A program made the position numbers and the translations under genes. From Taenia hydatigena (Eukaryota > Platyhelminthes > Cestoda > Cyclophyllidea > Taeniidae): 64,000 nucleotides of DNA. The notes beneath the pieces are model-generated. The model was given only the letters and a program-made list of their open reading frames with translations. It was not told the DNA's origin and ran no database searches. Position 1 is the stretch's first letter. Every line of letters starts with the position of its first letter. The stretch spans positions 8,996,479 to 9,060,478 of the forward strand of contig JADWOT020000004.1 in the NCBI GenBank assembly GCA_036345935.2. The letters run 5' to 3'. Positions 21,440 through 32,899 of the stretch are shown piece after piece.

Positions 21440-22640
21440 GCCAGTACTTGCACCGGAGTAGCGCATGGGTAAGTGACACCGCGGAAATGTGATCTGTTTC
21501 GATTAACCACATCTACCAACCAAGGGACAGTTGAAGACAATGACAAGAGTGCTCAGCGAACTCATTGTTGATAAGCGATGCTTTTTTGGTTTTGGCGCGC
21601 TCGTTTTTTAGGCCCTCATAGAGATAGGTGTAAGCTCTTATGCAGAAGACTCATTGGTTGACTTGGTTACGCCTCATTGACCTCGACTTATCTGTGTTAA
21701 CTACGAAACCCTCATGTTTAACTGTGTTGCCATCATGACATGTGGCTTTGGAAGGTGTTACTTCCTCGTGTACCACATTATTCGTGGCCTAACATATGCA
21801 TTGGATCCGCTAGCATGCAACATGTGTCGTGAGAGTCTCTTGGTTGCCTTTTTTTGCAACTCACTAACGTCCCTTTCTTCTGGATCAACGATTCTAGCCA
21901 TCATTTGACTCACCTGAGGAAAGCACACAGGTTAAAATTGTCTTTTGCTTGCACGGATTTAATGAATGGCATTTTACCAAAGTCGTCTACGGGAAAAAGA
22001 AGCTGATATAACTAAGGTGGTTATTCCATTTGTAATACCGTAATGCTATGTCCGATGGGGAACACATTCGGATAAATAATGGACAGTCCTTGTCAGAGTG
22101 GAAATTCTTCGACTAATTGCCTTGCGCACAGAAGCATGAGACAGTCGTGTGGTTCGTCGCTGTGGCTACTTCTCATTAAGTTGTTACTTTTGTCACTATC
22201 ATCTCTGTTTGTTAGCATGTCACGAAGGCACTGAACTATCTGCACTCTTAAATGTCCGCATTAGGCGAAAGGCGGTGGATTTGTTCTAATTTCGTGCTAG
22301 ACGAGAACACTGGGACCTCTTCCACAGGACTACGTCACACAGAAGGAGACGATAGGGTAGTAAAAGAAGAGGAGTCTGGACAGTGAAATCGAATAGGTGT
22401 TTAGAAGTGACTGGAGATGTTCACATGGTGCTACCATGAAGTCGCGAGATGTCGAATCGGCCTCTTCAGCTTTCTTCAATCGGTGAAAATTTGTCTGCAC
22501 GGAGTATCCGAATCGGCCCATAACTTCGATAGCCAAGTATTACTGAAGCGTGCAAATGCTTAAGGGCGAGTCGCACTCCTATCGCACTATTAAGGACCTT
22601 TACGAAGGAAACACAGTCTGAAGTCTGAGATCTAAGCCTA
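21440..22640. other. No supported feature
   Basis: Only short unrelated frames on both strands. Nothing recognised. Confidence 0.4.
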
Positions 22641-22644
22641 GGAC

Positions 22645-23160
22645 ATGCCTAACTCTGCATATAGGACTACGATTAACACATCTGCTGGTGTTTCATTGTT
22701 CAATATGCCTGCAGGTTGCAAAATAAGAGTGCCTTACGATGTCTTTCTACCAACTGTGGAGGTAGCGACCGATAATGATCCTGAGTGTGCTGCATCTGAA
22801 AGAAAGCATAAGAAAACCTTTCCACATCGCACAGAGGCACCTACGGATATCTTACACTGGACAAAAGAAATAATAACACAGGCAAAGTGTGAGAGCTTGC
22901 ATACATATGCAGGTCAATTGCCTCACCTAGAACTCACGGCAACTTCTGTCAACCTTGGAGCAACGTTGCGTTCCGCGTAGTGTTGGTATTCTCATCGACA
23001 CACTGCCTCATCTGAAGCGTAGAACTCCATGCCTAGTAATGACCGTCCACCTTGATATGATACGACCCTGTAAAGGTGCTCTGCCGGTCGGACACAAGTA
23101 TGAGGAGTGCGCACAAATTGGAGAAAGAAAATCAGCCGACGGGGTAATTACATGCAATCT
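22645..23160 (+). pseudogene. Old Ty3/gypsy integrase C-terminal relic
   Basis: Plus-strand translation, with frame changes, follows the C-terminal half of the integrase in element A: INTSAGVSLFNM, RVPYDVFLP.VEVATDN, then after a shift HLDMIRPCKGALPVGHKYEE and ADGVIT, matching KIRPYRGAPTVGYEDE and PDGLT. A purine-rich stretch following a segment like CGGGGTCAGTGCTCGAAGG (about 23,172) resembles the region before the 3' LTR of elements A and C. No LTR is recognisable. It is much more decayed than A, B or C. Confidence 0.75.
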
Positions 23161-24219
23161 GTAAGGATGGCATCGGGGTCAGTGCTCGAAGGGAGGTGGA
23201 GGAGGAGGAGGCTAGGAGAAAATGCCTTTCTTGAAACGTATCTATTTGGCGAGAAGTGGGAAAATAACTCGAGCTGTGGGTTCGAAAACGTCGGTACCCC
23301 GACGTTAGGAGATGCCACCCTCCTAGTCCTCATTAGGATTGTGCTGTTTCCCTTTCACCCAAGACATTAAGCAGATCGTAAGACATGTTATTTTTCTCGT
23401 ATCAGGGTTGGTCATAAGGGCGAGGAGGTGGATGACAATGTTACGGGAGTTTGTGAAGATGCTATTAATGTAGCACAGATTAGAACAAAATATTGAAAAT
23501 CGCAATCTGTTATCTGAGTCAACACTGCAAATTTTGCGCTTTTACATACACAACAATCGGGAGCGTAGAAAACATCGCACGAAATATAACATATTCTGCA
23601 CAACACACCCTTTTATTCGGCAATAAATTCCAGAATTAAGAGTGATTAATTCACCATTGATTTGCAACTAGCTTTTAACAATGTGTATGCAGTGTTGTTG
23701 AGTTGACATTGTTTTGAAGGACAGTAGGCTTCAAATCAGTCATTTCGCCTGCACGCTATTTAACCGGGAGCGCGGGGTCGTCTCGAGGTGTTTGGTGCTG
23801 GTTTCATCCGAGTTTCACAAGCTGAGGAAGAAGAAGAAGAAAAGAAGTGTATGTTTATCTCGTCACTTTTTCAGCTGGCTTAAGGTTAGGCAAGATAACC
23901 GAGTTTTGTGATGTTTTTGTTATTTATACAGTATGATCGTTTCTTTGGACTCAGAAGAAGAGGCGACTTACCAAGAAGTCGTTAAAATGGTCGAATTACT
24001 TGCTGGGGATGTAGACGTCAAACCACACTGGCAGCTGTTACGGAGGAACAGAAGAAGAGGAAGCGAATTTGTAAAAAGATCGGGCAAATCGATCAGGGTC
24101 TAAAATGTCCTAATTTGCCTGTGAGGAAATTGTTAAACCCTCCACATCTTCTTTTCCAGCCATAGACATAACTCAGGTGCTCGTGCAGCCCTTGGAGAAC
24201 TGTTTTTGCCATGGAACTT
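23161..24219. other. Sparse region with one possible exon
   Basis: Apart from a possible small exon at 23,932-24,103, described separately, I see only short frames. A short GAA/AAG run is at 23,826-23,846. Confidence 0.35.
23932..24103 (+). CDS. Hypothetical exon after a good acceptor
   Basis: A pyrimidine/AT tract ending TTATTTATACAG is followed at once by T and ATG. The frame is 56 codons, acidic at first (SLDSEEEATYQEVV) and basic later (LLRRNRRRGS), ending TAA. A GTATGT donor lies at about 23,849, about 80 bp upstream, after a lysine-rich frame, but that exon joins in a different frame. Function is unknown and support is weak. Confidence 0.25.
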
Positions 24220-24650
24220 TAAGCCAATATGTGCATAAGTGATGTGGCATCTTCTGGGTACCTTAAAATCGCATCCTCGAGGGAGAGTCCTGAGCTTTTT
24301 GTCATATCCATCTGGCTAACTTGCTGGATGAGCCCACCTGTTCCGCTGTGGGCTTATAAGACGGTGTCAGAGGCTGCCCTCACTGGTCGATGACGAGCTT
24401 GGCTAATACCTTATGCCATTGGTCAGTATCGGGGCCATGAGAGACCTCGGCAGCTATTGCCACCTAGAATAACCCTTGCGGAAGCGGGATTTTTGCCACT
24501 GAAGGCATGAGCGGATGCTAAATCTAATGGTTTTTATCCAATATCAAAAGTTCATATCATCTTTGAGGGGAAAGAGGTGCACCGGCGCTGCCACCGATGT
24601 AAAGCTTTCTTCTTTTCCTTCCTCCTCTTCTTTACTATCCCTAATATAAG
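24220..24650 (-). pseudogene. Old gag relic of the Ty3/gypsy family
   Basis: Nucleotide landmarks match the N-terminal gag region of element A (about 57,350-57,690) in the same orientation: GGATGYTAAA.C.AA.GG, TTTT.ATCCAAT, GCGCTGCCACC / ACGCTGCCACC, and GGTCGATGACGAG / GGTCAATAAGGAG. No open frame survives. This is a fragment without LTRs. Confidence 0.6.
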
Positions 24651-27443
24651 AAGGTTGGGTATCCCCTGGTTTTTTAATGATTTATATAAAAAAGTTTGCA
24701 AGAAGACGGCTTTCAAGATTGATTCAAGCAGTCAATTCTGACAAATCCGTTCGTGCTTTGCATTTAAACTTGCTATCGCATGGAACAACGCCAACACATT
24801 GTCTGTCATAGGCGCTGCTTGTTTAAGCTTATTATCGTGTTGTTCAGCAGATTTAACATGATTTAATGTGACTCAAAGTGCGCGGCACATGCACCTTATC
24901 TAGCGGCGCCTTTTTCTTTGCAAGGACTCTTTCAAAATAAGGCCGTCTTTTTCTATAAGAAAGCGCTGTTGGGACCTAATGGTAAATTCAGCAGGCAGAA
25001 TTTGCATGGGCAGACGTGTCTATGAAGCTTACTCGAAACGAATGAGAATAATATGCACGGGGGCGCAGCGTCAACATCACAAGTGAAATTGCGCCTAGGC
25101 TTCCACTCATGTGGTTTGAAGAAAAATGAGTGATGGCATCCTGACTGTGAATTGTACACGATTTGTAAGTTTACTTCGCGCTAGTGGCAAAAGCTGTTGC
25201 ACTCACAACAAAAGATCCATCTTTTTGCTGGATGCACTATGGGTACATATGTTCGGTGAGCATTCGGCGAAGGCACCATGTAGGATGTTTAGCCTAAATG
25301 CTGTGTTCACTGGATGTGTGACTTGAAAATTAACCGAAGCATTTTGGGATACTCGCACACAGAGTGATATGAGCATGGAGTGTGCAATGCCATCAAGTCC
25401 TGTAGAAATCAGTCTAAAATGCCCTTTCTGATGAGAGGAAGCGAACCACAGCTGTAGGCAAAATCATATCAAGAATTAAATTGTAAAAGAACGTTAATAA
25501 TTGCCTTTTGTGTGGAATGAGATTCATCCAACTTCTATACATAGAGTCGCACAACACGTGCACAAAGAAAATCAGATTCATGGATGTCGTTCGCAAATGC
25601 CAGGACCAACCAGACAAAAGGCAACTTGAGGTATTTAGTGATGTTTCCATAAAGGATTATAATGCGGTTATAGAAGCTGAAGTCTTTGGGATGGCTTAGC
25701 ACTATGCACGTGAGGTGGAGCTTAGCTACGAATCGCCATGTCGGGCTTAAATAATCGAGATCATCCGTTTGTGCTTTGCTGAAGGATTAATAGTGTTATG
25801 TAGAAAGATCGTAGTTGGTTGATTTGGGCAAACATAGCACATGACACATCAGCAGACGTCACTGTTCCAGCAAACTTGATGTTGGTATCAGCCCACGCAC
25901 AGCGAAGCGCTGACGCCTTCGAATCTGGAGGAAATCGCATGCTGCAAGGTGTGCACCCTTGATCACACCAGGTCGTGCTAAAGCTAATGTCACCGGAACG
26001 AGTGGTTTGGACTCATTTTAATCCACTTGCAGCGAGTGAACTGTTAACATCAGACAAATCGTGATCAACTCGTCTAGTCCTCATTGGAACCGTAACAGTG
26101 ACTACAAAACCAGTATTTTGCAGTAAAAAGGAACAGAAATTAGGGCAGATTTAGAGAAATAGTACGCAACAGTTCTCACACCTTGATCGGGGCAAAGGCT
26201 GGAAGTCTTTGGACCCTCTCTGCATTGTCTGACAGCCACTAATCATTGTGACATATCGCTGCGGTGAAAAGACTTGCAAAGAAGATGGATGAAAGGATGG
26301 TTGGAATCGCAATGATGCTCATCTCTTCCAACAACTCTCCACTTCCACTAAGACAATTCATTCTTAAAGCTCGAAAACGTAAATTGAACACAGACTACGC
26401 ACAAAATTTGAACCAGACCTACCCATAATTATAACTCGTCACATGTGCAACTCCCATTGTCGCATTATTATTCCTCCAGCTCAGCGGCAATACCTTGCTT
26501 TCATACACGTAGTACTATTATGTTATGGAGCAATTTGAAGCAATGACTGCTATGATGTGCCATAAAGTGAATAATTTCCTCCACAACACTTTTGCCTGCA
26601 TTGGTGAAGTTAGACTACAAAGGCAAATGCAAGTCCACGCAATGAACTCCCGGTCGCGAGAACGATGCACACTGAGTTGGTAGGAGGAGCGACAGACATT
26701 GATTCATTGTTCAAGCAACTCTGGTTCAAGACAGATTATCCTTGACAAAATGAATTGGTGCATTGCTTGAATGAGCATCAGTGTCAAGGTCTCAAATGCG
26801 TGGCCCATACATTAGGTGATAAGCGATTTAATATGGCTGGACCGACTATGGAACTGCGCCAAGTTGTACGAAATGTCACAATGTAAGTAGTGCACTCGTG
26901 CCTTGTTTAAATGCAAACCAAGGAAAACGACTATCTGGACGAAGTCAAAATGTTGACGGTCCTCTCAGGCGGCTTGGACGCAAGTCATAAAATTACGATT
27001 TATCAAGCATTTCTTAAGCACTTCACAAAAATAATTGAACTGCTTTATCGGGTGCCGAACGCACGGATCATTAATTCAATCTACCTTTACTTTACAAGCA
27101 CGATATAAACCATTTCCGTGATTCGAGAGGCTGTATTTAGAAAAGTTTCTTCATTTTCACACTCGCACATTTATGACAATCAAACATCAGAGGCGGTGAT
27201 AAGTGGATTGATGCCTTTCGAAATGAATACTATTTGTGGAGGTGCAACCTCAAGTCTAACTAGCAATTGTGCACAGGCGCGTAGAACAATCGTTCCGACT
27301 GAAGCAAAGTTTGGCGCAAGTAGTGAATCTCAAGACCCGCAGTTCTGCCGACCCACCTCCTTCTACTTTGCATTGCTTTCATGAATGCATCCGAAGTTGA
27401 CAATGGCACTGGAAAATAATCAAAAGCAAAGTAAACAAACGTA
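24651..27443. other. No supported gene
   Basis: Short frames only. The frame at 26,911-27,108 (65 codons, plus) is non-repetitive but has no splice or family support. The minus frame at 25,414-25,650 is equally unsupported. Confidence 0.35.
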
Positions 27444-27950
27444 TTGTTTTCAATAAGTAACCCAAGAGCTAGCAATGCCGCACCGACATTGATCAATCAC
27501 AGAAGCTATTTTAACCAAAATCATCTCCTGTTTGAAACAAAGTGTTGGAGGGTAAGACAAATGGGTAAATGTGCATGGAGGTCAATATTTGCTACGTTTT
27601 TGACTGCATCGAACTCCGTCGCACTGCCTAGCGCCCGGTTGGTCGATGTCGTAGACGTCTTGTTACAGGAATGTTCAAAACGCTTGCTTTTGGACGGAGG
27701 GATGTGCTTTGATATCTCAGAATTGCAGAAATTGAGGCTGTGGAAAAGTGTCTCGGATACGCCACCTAAGGCTAGAGAAGATGTAACGTGGTTCTATGTA
27801 TTCGAGAGTTTGCTGGCGCTTACACGTCAGTCCACAGCGGAGGAAATGCGCTTGTCTAGGAAGGGCTGTTGGACAAATATGGCAAAAATGATAGAACTCT
27901 CTGAGAGGACAAAATTCTATGCCGTCAAAAGGATACGCCTTGTATTTTAG
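27444..27950 (+). CDS. Hypothetical ORF, 168 codons
   Basis: This is one of the longest non-repetitive plus-strand frames in the central part of the window. Its second half has ordinary protein-like composition (ARLVDVVDVLLQEC, WFYVFESLLALTRQ), while the first third looks random. The true start may be downstream, for example at MGKCAW. There is no signal peptide, no recognised motif and no second copy. The frame stops at TAG (27,950). It may be an exon of an unrelated gene or a chance frame. Confidence 0.3.
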   Translation: MFSISNPRASNAAPTLINHRSYFNQNHLLFETKCWRVRQMGKCAWRSIFATFLTASNSVALPSARLVDVVDVLLQECSKRLLLDGGMCFDISELQKLRLWKSVSDTPPKAREDVTWFYVFESLLALTRQSTAEEMRLSRKGCWTNMAKMIELSERTKFYAVKRIRLVF

Positions 27951-28069
27951 TGGTTTCCTGAGCGATATGGTCATATGAACAATAAATAATAGCAGCGTTT
28001 TTGAGCAAGCATTTTGGTGGCCTTGATCAGCCCTACTCTACTTGGAGCAGTTTGAAGAAGCCTACACCA

Positions 28070-28345
28070 TAGCGCTTGCACATCTGCTACCAATGCCCAA
28101 ATGATTCTCAGGCGAAAGAGCAGACACCGGCACCCCAAGCCCACTATCACCCACCGAGAAAGAAATCCGGCACATTCTGCCCATCACTGAACAGCTTACG
28201 AAGGTAGCAAATACGGTGCTCATGAAACCAAAAGGCGTCGGGACAGTCACTCGATATTTCTTTGATCAGTGTGTCTGTCAATGTGGAGTATCTGAATCGA
28301 TCCATTGCTCTCAACGTCTTAAAATGAGAAGCCAGCATTTTACAA
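28070..28345 (+). pseudogene. Ancient Ty3/gypsy integrase core relic
   Basis: The plus-strand translation, although nearly without a usable ORF, follows element A integrase: GERADTGTPSPLSPTEK then ILPITEQLTKVA (compare GERVGIDIMEPLPLTK and ILVMVDYFTKVA), then FFDQCVCQCGVSESIH (FFNRWICQHGVPESVH) and FTKL. The first catalytic Asp and the HSDQG Asp are lost (HCSQR here). It is a dead fragment. Confidence 0.75.
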
Positions 28346-30279
28346 AACTGAAACACACTGCAAAGTTACCGACCTGTCACCAGAAAGAGCACTGAAAGTG
28401 TGTAGATTTATTAACGCGTCGGATGTGGTGAATCTCTGTCCGAATATTTCAGGATGGAAGGGAATCTCTCTTTAGCATGGCCCCTTTTAGCGTCATGTGG
28501 CAACACATTAAACCTGGAATACTTAAGCAGCAATTCACCACATTTTAGAGCATTGGTAACCACACGCACTTTCAGCGCCCTTTCAGACCGCAGATCAGTG
28601 GATTTGTGTCAATTTGCATTGCACGAATGTGGAAGTCAACTGCAGTCAGTTTGTGGAAATGTCCCAACTCTAATGTCATGTTAGCGGTTGTACTTGTTGG
28701 TGAATAATGCTGAACTCTTCATTCGCATCTCCGTCTCATCTTTATCACATTTGTCTCTTCTTTTTCTGTTGCCCGAGCCTGCTGGTTAAATAAAAGATGA
28801 CTTTTACTTGTCGACAATCGACGGCAGCTGCATCACTGATCCTGCGAACGTAACGTGCATCAAAAGCTAACGTTTTGCTAGATAAACAAATGTATTTTTT
28901 TTTTGTGCCTCTGCTTTGATGTATGCTAAAACTTATTCAAGCGCCCTATTTACCAGACTTTTAAATATATCTATAGTTTGAGCATCGATAAATACGATTA
29001 GTTAGGAGGAAGTTTTTTTAGCCTTGCCAAAATTTGGTGTGTAATCAGCGGCAGAAAAGTGCTTTTTGATTGCTGCTTCATTGCATATGCGATGATGTGT
29101 TTTCTGCAGAATATGCATCCAACCGAATAAAACTCAATGAGTGGATTCCACGACCGAGTCTGGTGAAAAGATGGTTACGCGACAACCGACACTAGTTCAC
29201 GAATCGACTTTTGAGATAATCGACTGTTTTAGTGCCACAATTTTGATTTATACATTAGGTGGTTGACTAAAATCTGCTTCTCTGGATTCCTTCGCCTCGA
29301 CCCGTCACTTCACTTTCGGTGGGCGGTGACGGCTATGAGGGACTTTATTCGTCGCACTGTCAATAACTGCATATGAAGAAACTGGATGTTGAGGCTTTTT
29401 ACACTGCGTAGCCATGAATCCCGATAGCTAGACTGCATGCCATTAGGTTTAGCGCGAATCTCGGTGAGGGTGGTCTATATGTAGTGAAAAGAGAGAGGGA
29501 TTTGATTTCTTTTGGGGGTAAAAGCCCGTGAAGACTCAGCTATGGGAGAAGCACATTCCTGTTCCTTTTAATAATTGTCTTACCTCAGAGAACTTTTGCA
29601 CCGGGAATAACTGAGTAATAGTTTGATGAATCGCTTAGGATCACTTTTGCCTAGATTTTGAAACGAATCGTGCAGAATTGACCCATGTTTGACAGTGAAA
29701 TAATTGCTGCTAACTTGTCAAATCGAGCAACGCACATAAGCCACATTTGTGTGATTGCTGCATATGTGCATTTTTGCGATTGTGTAAGCTGTATTTGTGT
29801 ATGTTTGTGCACCTACGGAGTAGCTGCATTAGTCAGCCACTTTGTAAGAGCAGGGGAGAGTTGCCAACTGAAAGGAAGCGCTGGGGCAAGGGCGAAGCAT
29901 TGATAGAGAATCAAAGATTCATTGTTTGGTCGTAAGGAAATGGGTTGGGCATTTTATACATCCTATTGTTTGGTAGTCAATTACTTTATATGCTTTGTCA
30001 ATTTGAGTATTTGCATTTCACTCATCGTAGGATTCAGCAGCTACATGCCAAGCCGTTGGAGGCCTTTTGTCAAAGCTAGTGCGCGATACGTCATGTGAGA
30101 GAACTGATCCAATTGATGATGCTGCGTTGGAACGTTCGAGGAGAAATAAACGTGCCAGTAACCGCCCGCCTGCGAGATTTCCACTATGCTCCAGCACGCA
30201 TGTACTAACCCACACCGACGTAGCGCAACCTCTATGGTGTTGACCACTGCGTAATATTTTGCTTTGGGAAGTGTGAAAG
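28346..30279. other. No supported gene
   Basis: Short, AT-rich frames only. A frame at 29,685-29,903 is rich in Cys and Ala (SHICVIAAYVHFCDC) but lacks splice or copy support. Confidence 0.35.
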
Positions 30280-30440
30280 TGTTTTCATCATGTTGCCCTG
30301 CAGTTGCTTGTTGACATGGATGACGAGCGCATCTTAAAGTAGGCTGTCCACTGTTGAGTGTGTCATGAGTTGGTAGGAAATGACATGCTACCACTTAGCC
30401 ATGAAAATGGGTTTCAAATGTGCGAAATATGTGGCAGTGT
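30280..30440 (-). repeat. Family R relic (R5)
   Basis: Diverged match to 58,620-58,770 in R4 and 19,900-20,020 in R3. The shared pieces are the segment with CATTTTGAAGTAGATTG / CATCTTAAAGTAGGCTG, then GTCCACTGTTGAGTGTGTC, and GGCATGCTGTCACTTAGCC / GACATGCTACCACTTAGCC. Similarity fades outside this stretch. Confidence 0.6.
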
Positions 30441-32145
30441 CAGCCATTAAACTTGTCAATGATGGAAGAAAAACACGCGCAAGCCGTACGCGCTAGCTAC
30501 TGAATTTGCACACAACCAAGGAAAGAGGGAGGAATACCACATCTACGGCTGCAATATTGTGCCGCCACCTTCATTGACGAGTGGGCTAAAGAAGGGGGCT
30601 AGACTTTCGGTGGATCAGCGGAACAGCATAAAGGAGAATAAAGGGGCAGGGGGAGGTGAATATATCACTGAATAAATCAGTAACTCAATCAATCAATCAA
30701 TCAACCGGACACACGGTCGGTGAAGCAGTGGAATCACTAGTCAGTCAGAGAATTGGAAGAATGGAACGATTTGTGGGCTGCATGCATTAATTATTCACCT
30801 GCGAATTTCCCACAGGGACGTGTGAAGCCCATCACGGAAGAGTTCATAGCCATCGACATAATAAACGCCACCTTGAACGGTGCATCCCTCATGATAAAAC
30901 GCGCTTTCTTTTCTTATGGGCAAAGCTGGTCATGGTAGCACTCATGAATGACCTAAACGAGGCAATTTTCTACAATGTGCCTGCATTAAAGGTGACAAAA
31001 GTGCACTAACTCTAAGACGTATGAAATGAAGGGTTTTGTGAATGTTTTTTTTGCATCTTTCGCCACTTTGCATTGACTGAATCGAAGAGTTCATTTGATC
31101 TTTATTCGTCTTTGTTGCTGGCCTCCCATCTGATTCGCCGTGAATTAGCGCTGCCCTCCGCCGAGTAATCCCACCAGCAAGCTAAATCGTCTGCAAAGCG
31201 CAACTGTGCGCTCAACCCTTCGCAGTTCATCGCCTTAATATGTGCCTGTACAACGGCATATCTCTCGTGCGATAGGAAGCCGAGGTAGAGCAGAGCACTG
31301 ACGTTTGGGTTGAAAAGGTGACCTGCAGTTTTTGGAATGCATGCCTGTTTGAATGCACTATTTGGTGAAGAGGCGGTCAACATACTTGAACTGCATGACC
31401 AAACGGATGGCACTAGCTCCGAAGGGACTCCGAACTCCTATGGCTTTGACCTCCTCTAGCGTTAGGGATTTAGAGCACCAAAGGGGAAGTAAGAGAGGTA
31501 GGCAGCGCCCAAGTGTCTTAAAGAGCTTGAGAGCTAGAAGTGGCCTCCTCTGTCCCCTTTGCGCATGTCCTCGCACCACATCACCTCAGCTTTTAGTAAG
31601 CTGTGTTATAATCATCATTTATTTGTCTATTATGCCACACTATGCATGCTGTACACTATGTTAACTAATCTTTAACGCGCTTGCTGCATTCGCAATGCTT
31701 GTGTTCTTCAAATGTGATGTGATTTCGAGATGCTGTGACACTTTCCTCACGCAAGTGTTATTTAAGGAATGACTGCGTGTCGGGTTTTACGGGTTCTGTT
31801 CGGTGGTAATAGTCGCGACTTCATTTATATGCACGAGGACATGCACGAGTGCTTTACGTGAATGGGAATTTTATTATTTAATATTAAGCTACTACTCTTG
31901 AATCGTTTCGCATCATCAGAAGTCATTTATCGGTCCTCGTTAATTTGCACTTATCCGCGAATCCCACCAACTCTTTTCTGTTTTACCTACATATGTGCTT
32001 GCCAAATTATACGCACGGCGAGAAAAGTCTACCGTGTAGGATTTGTTATTTTTCATATAATTTCTTTTGCTTCCTTGTCGGAATGCATGGTAATGCTTGA
32101 GGCACTTAAGTTAAATTGAACGCATAATGTGTTAAGGAATATGCT
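30441..32145. other. No supported gene
   Basis: A 103-codon minus frame at 31,102-31,413 contains LRFADDLA, which recalls a reverse-transcriptase motif, but its surroundings do not fit, so it is not called. The remainder holds short frames. Confidence 0.35.
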
Positions 32146-32378
32146 TGTAGAGGGCTCCTCCTCTTCCTTCTTACCGCCCTTGTTATTAGAAGTCTGAACA
32201 CGCTTCGGCATCTTCATTATGGATGAGAGAGAGGGTACAGCGAGACCTTGCAAGCGAGTTCAGGACGGGGATGAGTCACGTCCCTGGGAGTCACCACGCC
32301 GCTCCGCTACCAGGTTCAAATTGTCGCCCCCCCCCCCCTCTGGCCTAAAAAGCACACTTAAAGAGCATTAGTATCACA
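32146..32378 (-). repeat. 3' LTR of element C (233 bp)
   Basis: Edges are set by comparison with elements A and B. The LTR starts TGTGATACT just after a purine tract (AAAAGACGAGGG) and ends CCCTCTACA. The last 66 bp read as the start of gag (ATG, then KRVQTSNNKG), as in element B. Confidence 0.7.
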
Positions 32379-32434
32379 TAGTCCCTCGTCTTTTGAGCGC
32401 CGTCCCCGGTGCTACTCTCATTGGTTCTCTTTAA

Positions 32435-32899
32435 TTAAACCATTGGGTGGCTTCTTTTTTCTACGATTATGTAGGTTTTGTCCTCATAACCGACCGGCGG
32501 AGCACCTCTGTAAGGTCGAATATTATTGTGATGGACGGTTATTGGCTGGGTACGGAGTTCCGCATTGCGGATGAGGTAGTTCGTGGGAGACAGGACTTTT
32601 ACTACGCGGAAGGGGTCTTTACTCCAAGGGTGGTGAAATTTGCGATATATTCCAGGCGGAGGAACCTGACGACATATTTGGACGAGATCTTCTTCGTGGT
32701 AGACGGTGAGTCGACTGTGCTTGTCGTAGCATTGCTTTTGTCTGGCATGATATCTTTGCAGGTGTCGGCGGGCAAGATTAAACGCCTTCCTTATTCCTTC
32801 TTTGAGACGTAGTACGTACTCCGGGGCGTTGTCAGTAGCGACTTCCTTACTCGGTAGGAACACATCGGAGGGAACTCTCATTTCGCGGCCTGTGAGCAT
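32435..32899 (-). pseudogene. Integrase C-terminal part, element C
   Basis: A 154-codon frame homologous to the C-terminal integrase of element A, beginning at LTGREMRVPSDVFLP, with WSKDPFRVVKVLSPTNYL and IRPYRGAPPVGYED near the end. The catalytic core is outside this frame and disrupted (32,878-33,159 keeps ICQHGVSESVHSDQG but then loses the frame). Confidence 0.75.

Noticed and set aside
31102..31413. LRFADDLA, like the catalytic motif of a LINE reverse transcriptase
   Set aside because: Flanking residues on both sides do not follow RT domain order. A single short motif can arise by chance.
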